The notes beneath the pieces are model-generated. The model ran no database searches. It had not been told where the DNA came from and saw only the letters and a list, made by a program, of their open reading frames with translations. From positions 806,001 through 870,000 of the forward strand of contig CBDEVW010000003.1 in the NCBI GenBank assembly GCA_965243755.1: DNA of 64,000 nt. Reading direction: 5' to 3'. The stretch is from JANSWY01 sp965243755 (lineage in GTDB: Bacteria; Bacteroidota; Bacteroidia; Cytophagales; Cyclobacteriaceae). Below are positions 27,745 to 36,386 of this stretch, piece after piece. The position numbers were made by a program, and so were the translations under genes. Numbering within the stretch: position 1 is the first letter of the stretch; every line of letters begins with the position of its first letter.

Positions 27745-27900
27745 TTAAAAAAGTAAAAAGTACAATATCACCACCACCAGTAGTATGGCAATCCACTGAA
27801 TCGACTTGCTGGATTGGGGAAATTCATAGCTACAAACAGGACAAACCTTTTCGTGCTGATCAATTTCCATGGCGCAGGAGGGGCATTCTTTCTTCTTCAT
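27745..27900 (-). CDS. Small zinc-ribbon protein with C-terminal membrane anchor
   Basis: A 51-residue protein on the minus strand. The ATG is at 27898-27900 and the TAA at 27745-27747. It begins MKKKECPSCAMEID and has two CxxC knuckles (Cys6/9 and Cys20/23, KVCPVCSYEF), followed by a single hydrophobic C-terminal helix (IQWIAILLVVVILYFLLF). The layout is that of zinc-ribbon, tail-anchored membrane proteins of unknown role. The coding pattern is convincing: no frame breaks, Cys spacing exact and the anchor ends at the stop. It is divergent from the MORN-repeat gene at 28011. Confidence 0.75.
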   Translation of the reverse strand: MKKKECPSCAMEIDQHEKVCPVCSYEFPQSSKSIQWIAILLVVVILYFLLF

Positions 27901-28010
27901 GACTTAAATATAATTTTTGATGGCTGTAAAAAATAGTCCACTGCAATAAACGTTATGCCTGTGGAATTTTAAGCCAAACGTTGATAGCTTTGAATGGAAA
28001 TTTGTGTGTT

Positions 28011-29330
28011 ATGATTAAAGTGTTCTTCAGAATTATCCTGTTACTGACACCATTCAGCCTGTCTGCTCAGCTACAAACCATCAAAACCTATTACCCTGAT
28101 GAAGCCAATGCGCTTAAAGAGGTCTATCAAATTGCCAATGGAGACTCTTCAAAAATTGAGGGCGAATACAAAATGTTTAGTGCCAACGGGCATCCAATTG
28201 TAACAGGAGTGTTTCACAATGGCAAAAAGCATGGATTGTTTACCAACTTTTATGAATCCGGCGCAATACAGCGAACAACTACCTATCAAAACAACCTCAA
28301 AGAAGGCGTGACCAAGGTTTACTCTCCGGAAGGCAATGTCTTGCAGGAGGCAATTTTCAAGAATGACACCATTGTAGGCGACCTCATATTGTACTATCCC
28401 AATGGGCAATTGAAAAGTAAAACGGAATTTCATAATGGCAAACCTGATGGGCTGGTAACCCATTACTATGAAAGTGGGGCGATCCAGGAAGAAATCCAGT
28501 ATGCAGATGGAAAACCCAATGGGCTCACAAAAAAATATTATGAAAATGGGGTGGTGCAAGTGGAAGCTCACTACCTGAATGGTCTGTTGGACGGAGGTTT
28601 CAAGACCTATTATGAGAATGGCAACATAGAAGTGGAAGCTTACAATAGTCAGGGCAAGAAATCGGGATACTTTAAACAGTACTACCCCTCCGGAAACCTT
28701 AAATCAAGTGCCACTTATGTGAAAGGCGAACTGGATGGAGAGGTAATCTCGTATTACGACAATGGGCAGATCTACCAGTATCTGTTTTATCGTAACGGCT
28801 ATAAAAGTGGAGAAGAGAAGGTTTATTATGCCAATGGGGACATCAAAAGGTTGGTCTTTCATTCCAACAAAGGATTTGACGAAGATATCGAGGAGTACAA
28901 CGAGAAGGGAAAGCTAGTCCTGAAAAAATCCCTTGTAAGTGGTCAGCCCAATGGAAAATGGACCTACTACAGCAACAATGGTGATTACAACCTGATTGAA
29001 AACTATCAAAACGGGCAATTGCATGGCTTAAGAAGCATCTTTAGTAAAGGAAAACTGGAGGTCACTGAAAACTACAATTTGGGCAAAAAGTCAGGACTCG
29101 AAACAGGCTATTTCTCTAACGGGGACAAATCATGGGAACAGGAATATGCTCACAACAAGAAACACGGCCGGTATATCAAATATCACAAAAACGGAAAAAT
29201 GGCAATTGATGGCAATTACCTCAGAAATGAAAAACATAAAACCTGGAAATACTTCAACAAAAAAGGCGTACTGGAAAAGACCGAAGTTTATTCTTTAGGG
29301 GTTTTGGAGGAGACTATTGTGCCGGAATAG
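28011..29330 (+). CDS. Exported MORN-repeat (YwqK-like) protein
   Basis: A 439-residue exported protein. The ATG at 28011 gives the signal peptide MIKVFFRIILLLTPFSLSAQ; an earlier ATG would add ten residues before it. The rest is more than a dozen ~23-residue repeats of the form YYxNGxxxxxxxYxxGxxxG (for example YYESGAIQEEIQYADGKPNG, YYENGVVQVEAHYLNGLLDG), the pattern of MORN-type repeats in proteins annotated as YwqK family. Such proteins form elongated beta structures in the envelope. Function is unknown, and the toxin-antitoxin label often attached to this family is not supported by context here. Confidence 0.85.
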   Translation: MIKVFFRIILLLTPFSLSAQLQTIKTYYPDEANALKEVYQIANGDSSKIEGEYKMFSANGHPIVTGVFHNGKKHGLFTNFYESGAIQRTTTYQNNLKEGVTKVYSPEGNVLQEAIFKNDTIVGDLILYYPNGQLKSKTEFHNGKPDGLVTHYYESGAIQEEIQYADGKPNGLTKKYYENGVVQVEAHYLNGLLDGGFKTYYENGNIEVEAYNSQGKKSGYFKQYYPSGNLKSSATYVKGELDGEVISYYDNGQIYQYLFYRNGYKSGEEKVYYANGDIKRLVFHSNKGFDEDIEEYNEKGKLVLKKSLVSGQPNGKWTYYSNNGDYNLIENYQNGQLHGLRSIFSKGKLEVTENYNLGKKSGLETGYFSNGDKSWEQEYAHNKKHGRYIKYHKNGKMAIDGNYLRNEKHKTWKYFNKKGVLEKTEVYSLGVLEETIVPE

Positions 29331-29417
29331 TTAAGATAACTAATTTTCATAAACATGGATACTTATAAGAGCGAGTTCAATTTTATAAGTTATAATGCAT
29401 AGCTTCGTTATCATTAA

Positions 29418-30290
29418 ATGACACATGCAACTGCCATATCCACATTGATCCTAACGATCATCCTGGCCTGCACCCAAAGCACTCCTACCGAAACAAAAGT
29501 AGTTAACACCAAGAACTCAAATCAGGACAGCCAGCAACCGATTATAAACACACAGGCAGCAACCTTACAAAAGAGGTTCTCCCCTCCTCCTGGCTTTCGT
29601 CGAATAGGTGCTAAAGACAGCTCCTTTGCTGCGTATCTCAGAAACCTTCCGTTAAAACCACACCAATCAAAAGTACTTCTCCATAACGGATCCATCAAAA
29701 CAAACAATGTTCATGAAGCAGTCATCGATCTTCCAATCGGGAAGAAAAACCTGCATCAATGTGCTGATGCCATCATGAGATTGAGGGCTGAATACCTTTG
29801 GCAAACCGACCAATTTGAAAATATCCATTTCAATTTCACTAATGGTTTTCGCGTAGATTACTCTAAGTGGATGAATGGAAACAGAATTGGGATCAGTGGC
29901 AATAATACATTCTGGAAATCTTCCACTACCCCATCCAATACCTACGAAGATTTCTGGGACTACATGGAGGTAATCTTTACTTATGCCGGAACCCTCTCGC
30001 TTTCAAAAGAACTTAAACCGGTGAGCATAGATGATATGGAGATTGGCGATGTGCTGATTCAGGGAGGGTCACCGGGTCATGCAGTGCTCATTATTGATAT
30101 GGCAGTAAATGAATCTAATGGCGAAAAATTGTACATGCTGGCACAAAGCTACATGCCTGCCCAGGAAACCCATATCCTAAAAAACAATCATAACCCCGAA
30201 TTAAGTCCATGGTATTTGCTGGATGATCACTTCGAGATACGAACACCTGAATGGACCTTTCAAAAAACGGACCTAATGAGGTTTGAGTAA
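29418..30290 (+). CDS. DUF4846 family lipoprotein
   Basis: A 290-residue lipoprotein (MTHATAISTLILTIILAC) with a short disordered linker. The conserved DUF4846 core begins RFSPPPGFRRIGAKDSSFAA and continues AVIDLPIGKKNLHQCADAIM, LRAEYLW, NFTNGFRVDYSKW, GDVLIQGGSPGHAVLIIDMA and SYMPAQETHIL. The SPGHAVLI segment with downstream AQSYMPAQ recalls an NlpC/P60-like His/Gln arrangement, but the catalytic role is not established. It acts in the envelope. Confidence 0.85.
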   Translation: MTHATAISTLILTIILACTQSTPTETKVVNTKNSNQDSQQPIINTQAATLQKRFSPPPGFRRIGAKDSSFAAYLRNLPLKPHQSKVLLHNGSIKTNNVHEAVIDLPIGKKNLHQCADAIMRLRAEYLWQTDQFENIHFNFTNGFRVDYSKWMNGNRIGISGNNTFWKSSTTPSNTYEDFWDYMEVIFTYAGTLSLSKELKPVSIDDMEIGDVLIQGGSPGHAVLIIDMAVNESNGEKLYMLAQSYMPAQETHILKNNHNPELSPWYLLDDHFEIRTPEWTFQKTDLMRFE

Positions 30291-30385
30291 GCAGTCTCAG
30301 ATTACTGTTCGATGTAATTATAATTCAATTCAACTGTGACCTATATAACCTCAAAATTGGGTAAATTAGGTAAACTTGATTTTCA

Positions 30386-31108
30386 ATGTTGCACTGCAAA
30401 AAGCATATTGTATTGATCCTGACCACCTGCAAGGTAATTATTCTTGGTGGCTGTGTCACTTTTGCTCCACCCTCACCTTTGTATACTTATGGCGGTCCGC
30501 AAACTACACCGGAAGGTACCTCGGAGGCTGTTGTAGCTGTAGGTAGCGGAGTAACCTTATTTGAAGAGGGACATGCTGGAGGTACCGGCTGGTTAGGGAG
30601 ATATAAATATGGCGTATCTGATCAACTGGATCTTGGTTTTGACTTCTCGGGAGTTCAACGAAATGATGGAGGTTATTTTGGAGCCAAACTTGCCTCCAGG
30701 TACCAATTAACAGAAAACACCAGACTGGAATTGGCACTTGGAGTTGCGGATGACTCTGATGGAAAAAGCCTGAATGGAGATCTTGCTTACACAATAGGCA
30801 CCATTAAAGACAGGAACTGGAATTACTACTCCAGTCTTAGGTTGGCTTATGCACACGGGTATCCCGGAAATGCACTGGTCCTCCCCGGTCAACGAAATGA
30901 TGAATCCGACTCCATAGCGCCACCTAATACCTTTTTTACACTGATCAACATTGGTGCCCAAGGTGAAGTAAACGAAAATCAGAAAGTCATTTTTGAAGGA
31001 GGCTATGGCTATGTTTTCCCCAATGGAGAAGATGTGGGACCTGCATTATACGTTTCTGTTGGTGTACTTCTGCAAATTGGAGAAGAGAACTCCAGAAATA
31101 AGAAATAA
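30386..31108 (+). CDS. Hypothetical outer-membrane beta-barrel-like lipoprotein
   Basis: A 240-residue protein with a lipoprotein signal (LILTTCKVIILGGCVTF). The rest is a series of alternating beta strands (AVVAVGSGVTLFEEG; KYGVSDQLDLGFDFSGVQ; RYQLTENTRLELALGVAD; NYYSSLRLAYAHGYP; KVIFEGGYGYVFPNG; ALYVSVGVLLQIG) typical of a small outer-membrane barrel. No family name is recognised. It lies upstream of, but separate from, the DUF2200 gene. Confidence 0.65.
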   Translation: MLHCKKHIVLILTTCKVIILGGCVTFAPPSPLYTYGGPQTTPEGTSEAVVAVGSGVTLFEEGHAGGTGWLGRYKYGVSDQLDLGFDFSGVQRNDGGYFGAKLASRYQLTENTRLELALGVADDSDGKSLNGDLAYTIGTIKDRNWNYYSSLRLAYAHGYPGNALVLPGQRNDESDSIAPPNTFFTLINIGAQGEVNENQKVIFEGGYGYVFPNGEDVGPALYVSVGVLLQIGEENSRNKK

Positions 31109-31202
31109 TTTTTATGTATTTACTATTTTGTGCTCGATTCTATCTGCTAACAGAAGAAACAGACAATTTTCATTAGCTTACAGTCGCAATCATGAAATAC
31201 CA

Positions 31203-31571
31203 ATGAACACGACACCCGAACATGATGAGCGCATGGCAAAAATGACCTTCGCATCAGTTTATCCGCATTACGTTACCAAGGTGGAGAAGAAAGGAAGAAG
31301 TAAAGAAGAACTCCATCAGGTCATTGAATGGTTAACTGGCTTTGATGGCACGACCATTCAGCAGCTTATAAATGACAAGGTGACTTTTGAGACATTCTTC
31401 CAAAAAGCAAACCTCAACCCAAATGCCTCATCCATCACTGGAGTGATTTGTGGTTATAGAATTGAAGAAATTGAAACTCCCCTGACCCGACAAGTAAGGT
31501 ATCTCGACAAACTCGTAGATGAGCTCGCCAAGGGCCGCAAGATGGAGAAAATTCTGAGGAATTCGGAATAA
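31203..31571 (+). CDS. DUF2200 family protein
   Basis: A 122-residue soluble protein closely matching the DUF2200 pattern: MAKMTFASVYPHYVTKVEKK, EELHQVIEWLTGFD, VTFETFFQKANLNPNA, ITGVICGYRIEEIE and VRYLDKLVDELAKGRKMEKI. The ATG at 31203 starts the conserved region properly; longer in-frame extension upstream overlaps the preceding gene and is not coding. Function is unknown, and members are widespread small cytoplasmic proteins. Confidence 0.88.
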   Translation: MNTTPEHDERMAKMTFASVYPHYVTKVEKKGRSKEELHQVIEWLTGFDGTTIQQLINDKVTFETFFQKANLNPNASSITGVICGYRIEEIETPLTRQVRYLDKLVDELAKGRKMEKILRNSE

Positions 31572-31590
31572 CATCACAACGATATATTCA

Positions 31591-32499
31591 ATGACTAAAT
31601 GTACGCTATTATCCCTGGCAGTGCTTTTACTATCAGGTTGTTCCCATAATGATCAATCAATCTATGGACTATGGGAAACGGAACTTCCCGGTAAGAAGCC
31701 CTTGCCATTTAATAAAGAATTGGTTCCTCCGGGAAAACTAATTCATAAGGGCACTTTTACTCCTGACTTACAACGTTATTACTACACCATTTCAGATCCG
31801 AATTTCACGCAGTTTGATGTCTGGGTCTCCGAATTTGTAAATGGAAAATGGACCTCACCTAAGGAAGCATTCTTTAACACCACATATAATGAACACGGTA
31901 TGAGCTTCTCACCAGATGGAAAATCGGTCTATTTTAGTTCTACCCGACCAGTAGGATCAGATAGTATACCTGACACCTGGCACCTTTGGAAGTCTACTCT
32001 GGAAAATGGCAGCTGGAGTCCAGCTCAATTCATTGATATTCCCAATCTGAGGAACAAACTGGTATCACACCCAACAATCGGCAATTCTGGTAAGCTCTAT
32101 TTTCATGCGAGTAACCTTGATTACAGCGAAATGGATATTTATTCTTCCACGGTACTAGATGGCCATTATCTGAATGCCACAAAAGTAACATTCCCAACTG
32201 GCGGCCCTTCTCACGGAAGGTGTACTCCATTTATCTCGTCAGATGAAAGCTATCTGATATTTGCAGAAATCAATGAGCAACTGGAGATTATGATCAGCCT
32301 AAAAAATGAAACAGGTACCTGGATTAATCCCAGGAAGATGGCCCCAAACATCAACCTGAATTCGCAAGGCAATCCATACGTTACGCCAGATGATAAATAT
32401 CTATTCTTCACCAAAGAAAACTCACCAGACGATTGGTCAGTGTATTGGGTCAATATTGAAGAGGAATTGGCATCCCCTCAGAACAAGTCAAAAAACTAA
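31591..32499 (+). CDS. PD40 beta-propeller lipoprotein
   Basis: A 302-residue lipoprotein (MTKCTLLSLAVLLLSGC) containing TolB-like WD40/PD40 blades: HGMSFSPDGKSVYFSSTRP, HPTIGNSGKLYFHAS, CTPFISSDESYLIFAEI and NPYVTPDDKYLFFTKEN. It probably binds a protein or carbohydrate partner in the periplasm; no enzymatic motif is visible. It starts 19 bp after the DUF2200 gene, so the two may be co-transcribed. Confidence 0.82.
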   Translation: MTKCTLLSLAVLLLSGCSHNDQSIYGLWETELPGKKPLPFNKELVPPGKLIHKGTFTPDLQRYYYTISDPNFTQFDVWVSEFVNGKWTSPKEAFFNTTYNEHGMSFSPDGKSVYFSSTRPVGSDSIPDTWHLWKSTLENGSWSPAQFIDIPNLRNKLVSHPTIGNSGKLYFHASNLDYSEMDIYSSTVLDGHYLNATKVTFPTGGPSHGRCTPFISSDESYLIFAEINEQLEIMISLKNETGTWINPRKMAPNINLNSQGNPYVTPDDKYLFFTKENSPDDWSVYWVNIEEELASPQNKSKN

Positions 32500-32531
32500 G
32501 CACTAAAAACCAAGAACTAAGAACTAATCCC

Positions 32532-32539
32532 TAAATTTG
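32532..32539 (+). promoter_or_regulatory. -7 promoter box TAAATTTG of purC
   Basis: Perfect TAnnTTTG match 10 bp upstream of the purC ATG, implying a very short leader. The sequence just upstream is a run of CTAAGAACTAA-type repeats without a TTG at the usual -33 distance. Confidence 0.5.
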
Positions 32540-32549
32540 CCAGCCGAAG

Positions 32550-33485
32550 ATGGAAGCAATAAAAGAAACCAATTTTAAGTTCGAGGGCCAGACGGGTAAA
32601 TACGTGGGAAAGGTCCGTGATGTCTATGAATTTGATAAGAAAATAGCCATTGTTGCCACTGACAGGATTTCGGCATTTGACGTGATCTTACCCAGGGCCA
32701 TCCCTCACAAGGGTCAGGTACTTAATCAGATTGCTGCAAAGTTTTTGGAAATGACCAGGGACATTGTGCCTAACTGGTTGGAATCCACCCCTGCTCCCAA
32801 TGTTTCCATTGGAAAAAAATGTCAGATATTTCCGGTAGAAATGGTTATTCGAGGGTACCTGGCCGGACATGCCTGGAGAGAATACAGGGATGGTAAACGT
32901 ACGCTGTGTGGTGTACCACTTCCGGAAGGGTTAAAGGAAAATGACAAACTTCCTGAACCAATCGTCACGCCTACTACCAAAGCCCATGAAGGACACGATG
33001 AAGACATTAGCAGAGAAGAAATATTAGCTCAGGGTATCGTTGAAGAAAGCAAGTACAAGCAACTGGAAGCTTATACGCGTGCATTATTTGCTAAGGGCAC
33101 TGAGTTCGCCAAATCCCAGGGATTGATTCTGGTAGACACCAAATATGAATTCGGTGAATTGGATGGTACAATCTACCTGGTAGATGAAGTTCACACACCT
33201 GATTCTTCCAGATACTTTTACGGTGACACTTATGAAGAGCTTCAGGCCAAAGGTGAACCTCAGCGCCAACTCTCGAAAGAATTTGTCAGACAATGGCTAA
33301 TCAGCAATGGTTTCCAGGGTAAAGACGGACAAACCGTACCTGAAATGACTGATGATTTGGTTAATTCGGTCTCAGATCGTTATATTGAATTATTCGAAAA
33401 GATCACCGGAAATCAGTTTATCAAGGACGATTACAGCAATAAATTGCAGCAAATAGAGAAAAGTATAAAGGAACTAGTACAATAG
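32550..33485 (+). CDS. purC: Phosphoribosylaminoimidazole-succinocarboxamide synthase
   Basis: SAICAR synthetase, a cytoplasmic enzyme of purine biosynthesis that joins CAIR with aspartate using ATP. It has 311 residues in the long form typical of Bacteroidota and eukaryote-like enzymes. Conserved segments are GKVRDVYEF, VATDRISAFDVILP, GKKCQIFPVEMVIRGYLAG, TKAHEGHDEDIS, LVDTKYEFGE and DEVHTPDSSRY. The gene is preceded by a -7 box, and a STAS gene follows after 35 bp. Confidence 0.97.
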   Translation: MEAIKETNFKFEGQTGKYVGKVRDVYEFDKKIAIVATDRISAFDVILPRAIPHKGQVLNQIAAKFLEMTRDIVPNWLESTPAPNVSIGKKCQIFPVEMVIRGYLAGHAWREYRDGKRTLCGVPLPEGLKENDKLPEPIVTPTTKAHEGHDEDISREEILAQGIVEESKYKQLEAYTRALFAKGTEFAKSQGLILVDTKYEFGELDGTIYLVDEVHTPDSSRYFYGDTYEELQAKGEPQRQLSKEFVRQWLISNGFQGKDGQTVPEMTDDLVNSVSDRYIELFEKITGNQFIKDDYSNKLQQIEKSIKELVQ

Positions 33486-33520
33486 TCCATTCAGGACAGT
33501 TTTTTATATAAATTTGGAAT

Positions 33521-33907
33521 ATGAAGATTTCATTAGACAAACAAGAAAAATACACCATCCTTAAACTTGACGAAGAAAAGCTTGACAGTACGCTGGCTCC
33601 AGATTTGAAATCGGAGTTTGTAAAGCTGCATGCTGAAGGTGCCAAAAACCTGATTATTGATCTTTCCGGAGTGAAATATTCAGATTCATCCGGATTAAGT
33701 TCGTTACTTGTTGGGAACAGAGTATTCAATGAAAGCGGAGGAGCATTTGTTCTTTGTGGAATCAGTGAACACGTGATGAAGCTGATCAAGATCAGTATGC
33801 TGGATAAAGTATTGGATATACTACCCACAGTACAGGAGTCGGTAGATGCAGTTTTCATGCATGAAATAGAAACCGACCTCAAAAGTGGGGCTGAAGGAGA
33901 AGAATAA
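33521..33907 (+). CDS. STAS-domain anti-sigma factor antagonist
   Basis: A 128-residue SpoIIAA-like protein: ILKLDEEKLDSTLAPDLKSE, then NLIIDLSGVKYSDSSGLSSLL with the phosphorylatable serine in DSSG, and VFNESGGAFVLCGISEHVMK. It should act by releasing an anti-sigma factor or kinase in a partner-switching system, but no such kinase or phosphatase is adjacent. It lies directly upstream of the ribonuclease Z gene, a pairing common in this phylum. Confidence 0.9.
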   Translation: MKISLDKQEKYTILKLDEEKLDSTLAPDLKSEFVKLHAEGAKNLIIDLSGVKYSDSSGLSSLLVGNRVFNESGGAFVLCGISEHVMKLIKISMLDKVLDILPTVQESVDAVFMHEIETDLKSGAEGEE

Positions 33908-33933
33908 TTTTAGCAGCTGAGAGTGTTTCATAA

Positions 33934-34848
33934 TTGTCGTTAGAATTAAAAATATTAGGTTCCAATTCTGCAGCGTTTGCCCACAACAGGCATCATACAT
34001 CGCAATTTTTAAGAATTCAGAACACCTACTTTTTAATCGACTGTGGTGAAGGCACTCAGCTTCTGCTCAAAAAACATAAAATCAAATTAAGCCGTATCAA
34101 CCACATTTTAATCAGTCATTTACATGGTGATCATTACTATGGGTTGATAGGGCTTATTTCTACCATGCACCTTTTTGGTAGGAAAACAACGCTCCACATT
34201 TACGGTCCTCCAATGTTGTCGGACATCATCACCCTGCAACTCAAGGCTTCCAATACCAGGCTTTCTTACGATATCGATTTCAGGCAGTGGACGCCAGAAA
34301 CGCAGGAGGTGATTTTTGAGAACAATCACATGACCGTTACTACTTTTCCAATGAATCACAGGATTCCATGTTCAGGTTTTCTATTCAGGGAAAAGCCCAA
34401 AAAAAGAAGGATCAACAAGGAGGTAGTGAATGGAATGCTCACTCCTATCCAGGTCATGGCCCTCAAAAATGGAGAGGATGCCCTGGACATGGATGGAAAT
34501 GTCCTCTATGAAAACAAACTTGCTACACTACCACCAAGGCCCTCCCGGGCTTATGCTTTTTGCTCAGACACGCAGTATATACCTGAGCTGGCCAAGGTAG
34601 TAAAGGGTGTAGACCTGTTATATCACGAAGCTACCTTCACAGAAGATATGGCTGACAGAGCGACACTTACGTATCATTCCACCGCTAAGCAGGCCGCTCA
34701 GCTGGCCCTGGAAGCCGATGTGGGCAAACTATTGCTGGGTCACTTTTCTACTCGGTTCAGGGAACTTTCACCTGTACTGGATGAAGCCAAAGCAGTGTTC
34801 CCAAGAAGCGTTCTCGCCAGTGAAGGTGAGGTATTTTCAATTGATTAA
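33934..34848 (+). CDS. rnz: Ribonuclease Z
   Basis: tRNA 3' processing endonuclease of the metallo-beta-lactamase fold, 304 residues. The zinc motif is SHLHGDHYYGL (HxHxDH). Further ligands are in MNHRIPCSGFLF, YAFCSDTQY and LLGHFSTRF, and the HEAT-type motif (LLYHEATF) is present. Start is TTG at 33934, because no ATG precedes the conserved N-terminus LELKILGSNSA. A transporter gene follows after two bases. Confidence 0.95.
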   Translation: MSLELKILGSNSAAFAHNRHHTSQFLRIQNTYFLIDCGEGTQLLLKKHKIKLSRINHILISHLHGDHYYGLIGLISTMHLFGRKTTLHIYGPPMLSDIITLQLKASNTRLSYDIDFRQWTPETQEVIFENNHMTVTTFPMNHRIPCSGFLFREKPKKRRINKEVVNGMLTPIQVMALKNGEDALDMDGNVLYENKLATLPPRPSRAYAFCSDTQYIPELAKVVKGVDLLYHEATFTEDMADRATLTYHSTAKQAAQLALEADVGKLLLGHFSTRFRELSPVLDEAKAVFPRSVLASEGEVFSID

Positions 34849-34850
34849 CC

Positions 34851-35648
34851 ATGGAAAACAAACGCCGTAATCTGTTTATCATTCTTTCAGGCATTTTCCT
34901 GACCAATGCACTTTTGGCAGAAATGATTGGTGTTAAGTTATTCAGCATGGAAAAACTCCTTGGAATGGCACCCGCAAACATTCCCTTATTTCAGGAGTAT
35001 GTGTTGGACTTCAACCTGACTGCAGGTGTAGTGATATGGCCAGTGGTTTTTATTACTACCGATATCATTAATGAATACTTCGGAAAAACAGGTGTCAGAA
35101 AGATTAGTCTGCTTACTGCTGGATTGATACTTTATGCATTCATCGTGGTATATATTGTCACTTATCTTCCGCCTTCAGAAGACTGGCTAAAGTTTAATCC
35201 TGAAGACCCGGAGGGAAACAAATTCAATATCAATTATGCATTCCAATCAGTTTTCAGACAGGGACAGAGGATCATCATTGCTTCATTAATTGCCTTTGTT
35301 ATCGGTCAGTTATTAGATGTTTTTGTCTTCCAACGATTAAGGAAATTCACTGGAGAAAAGATGATCTGGCTCAGAGCCACGGGATCTACATTGGTATCAC
35401 AGCTGGTAGATAGTTTTGTGGTGCTGTACCTGGCTTTTCACCTTTTTATAGATGATCCAGATCAAAAATGGCCCATGGCGCTGGTACTTTCAGTCGGAAT
35501 CATTAATTACATCTACAAGTTCATTATTGCCATTGTACTGACTCCAGTGATTTACCTGGGGCATTATTTAATAGACCGCTATTTGGGCAAAGAGCTCGCA
35601 GAAGAGATGAAAGCTGAAGCAACTCAGGGAAGTCAGGGTTTCTTCTAA
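34851..35648 (+). CDS. Queuosine precursor transporter, YhhQ/VUT family
   Basis: A 265-residue inner-membrane protein with about six helices. The family-specific pattern is KLFSM..., VIWPVVFITTDIINEYFGK, IASLIAFVIGQLLDVFVFQRL and ATGSTLVSQLVDSFVVLYLAF. These carriers (VUT/ECF-like S components) import queuosine precursors such as preQ0/preQ1. It is probably transcribed with rnz (2 bp spacing), placing two tRNA-related functions together. Confidence 0.92.
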   Translation: MENKRRNLFIILSGIFLTNALLAEMIGVKLFSMEKLLGMAPANIPLFQEYVLDFNLTAGVVIWPVVFITTDIINEYFGKTGVRKISLLTAGLILYAFIVVYIVTYLPPSEDWLKFNPEDPEGNKFNINYAFQSVFRQGQRIIIASLIAFVIGQLLDVFVFQRLRKFTGEKMIWLRATGSTLVSQLVDSFVVLYLAFHLFIDDPDQKWPMALVLSVGIINYIYKFIIAIVLTPVIYLGHYLIDRYLGKELAEEMKAEATQGSQGFF

Positions 35649-35650
35649 GA

Positions 35651-36241
35651 TTATTCGTTTACCTGCTCATTCACCTGCTTGATCATGATCTCATTTTCAA
35701 GAAATCCATCCGCCAGAAATCGATATTTATCCAGAATTGAAATCACAGCATTTCTCAGGTTCCGGTCATCCTGAAACTTAATCCCTCCAAACTCACTGGT
35801 AGCATATCCCTGCCAAATGGACTTTTGCTGCTTTCTGTCAAAAAACTGGATCAATAATGTACCCTGTTTTAAGTTGAAATCCTGCTCATTATAAGTTTCT
35901 TGCTCTTTAGTTCTTCGCATCACCCAATCTTCAATATCGGGTTGATTGTACCCGTTAAACTTTAGACTGTCATAAAATATGCGGTATGAAATCAGGAGAT
36001 TAGGCTTCTTCTTAGACTGCTTGTAACCTAGTATTCCCATTCTCTTGATGATAGTTTCTTCAATCACATCCCGGTATAATGAGGAATCTGTGTCGATTGT
36101 CGCTTTCTCAAACATGTCAAAGGTTTTATACTTTGTAAACCTTGCGCTGTAGCTGTAGTCGTACTCTACAGGTAATTCTCGATAGCTAAAACATCCGGAT
36201 AGGGAGATGGCTAACAATAGGGTTGGAAATATTACTTTCAT
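35651..36241 (-). CDS. DUF4136 family lipoprotein
   Basis: The ATG at 36241 gives the lipoprotein signal MKVIFPTLLLAISLSGC; an in-frame ATG 30 bp upstream would add residues before it. The mature part matches DUF4136: VEYDYSYSARFTKYKTFDMF, IIKRMGILGYKQSKKKPNLL, QGTLLIQFFDRKQQKSIWQG and LRNAVISILDKY. About 196 residues. Envelope protein of unknown function. Its end is only two bases from the end of the convergent transporter gene. Confidence 0.85.
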   Translation of the reverse strand: MKVIFPTLLLAISLSGCFSYRELPVEYDYSYSARFTKYKTFDMFEKATIDTDSSLYRDVIEETIIKRMGILGYKQSKKKPNLLISYRIFYDSLKFNGYNQPDIEDWVMRRTKEQETYNEQDFNLKQGTLLIQFFDRKQQKSIWQGYATSEFGGIKFQDDRNLRNAVISILDKYRFLADGFLENEIMIKQVNEQVNE

Positions 36242-36386
36242 TTTAACTAATAGCGGTTTAACTAATTTCAAAGACGAACTCTTAATATAGAAAATAATTT
36301 GATCTTATTTTAGTAACTCGCTGTAAATGATGTTGTTCAAATAATTATTCGTTGCACAACATCTGCTTGGTGACAAAATGAGATGC

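Noticed and set aside
28011..29330. Antitoxin role for the YwqK-like MORN protein
   Set aside because: It has a signal peptide and no toxin partner is adjacent.
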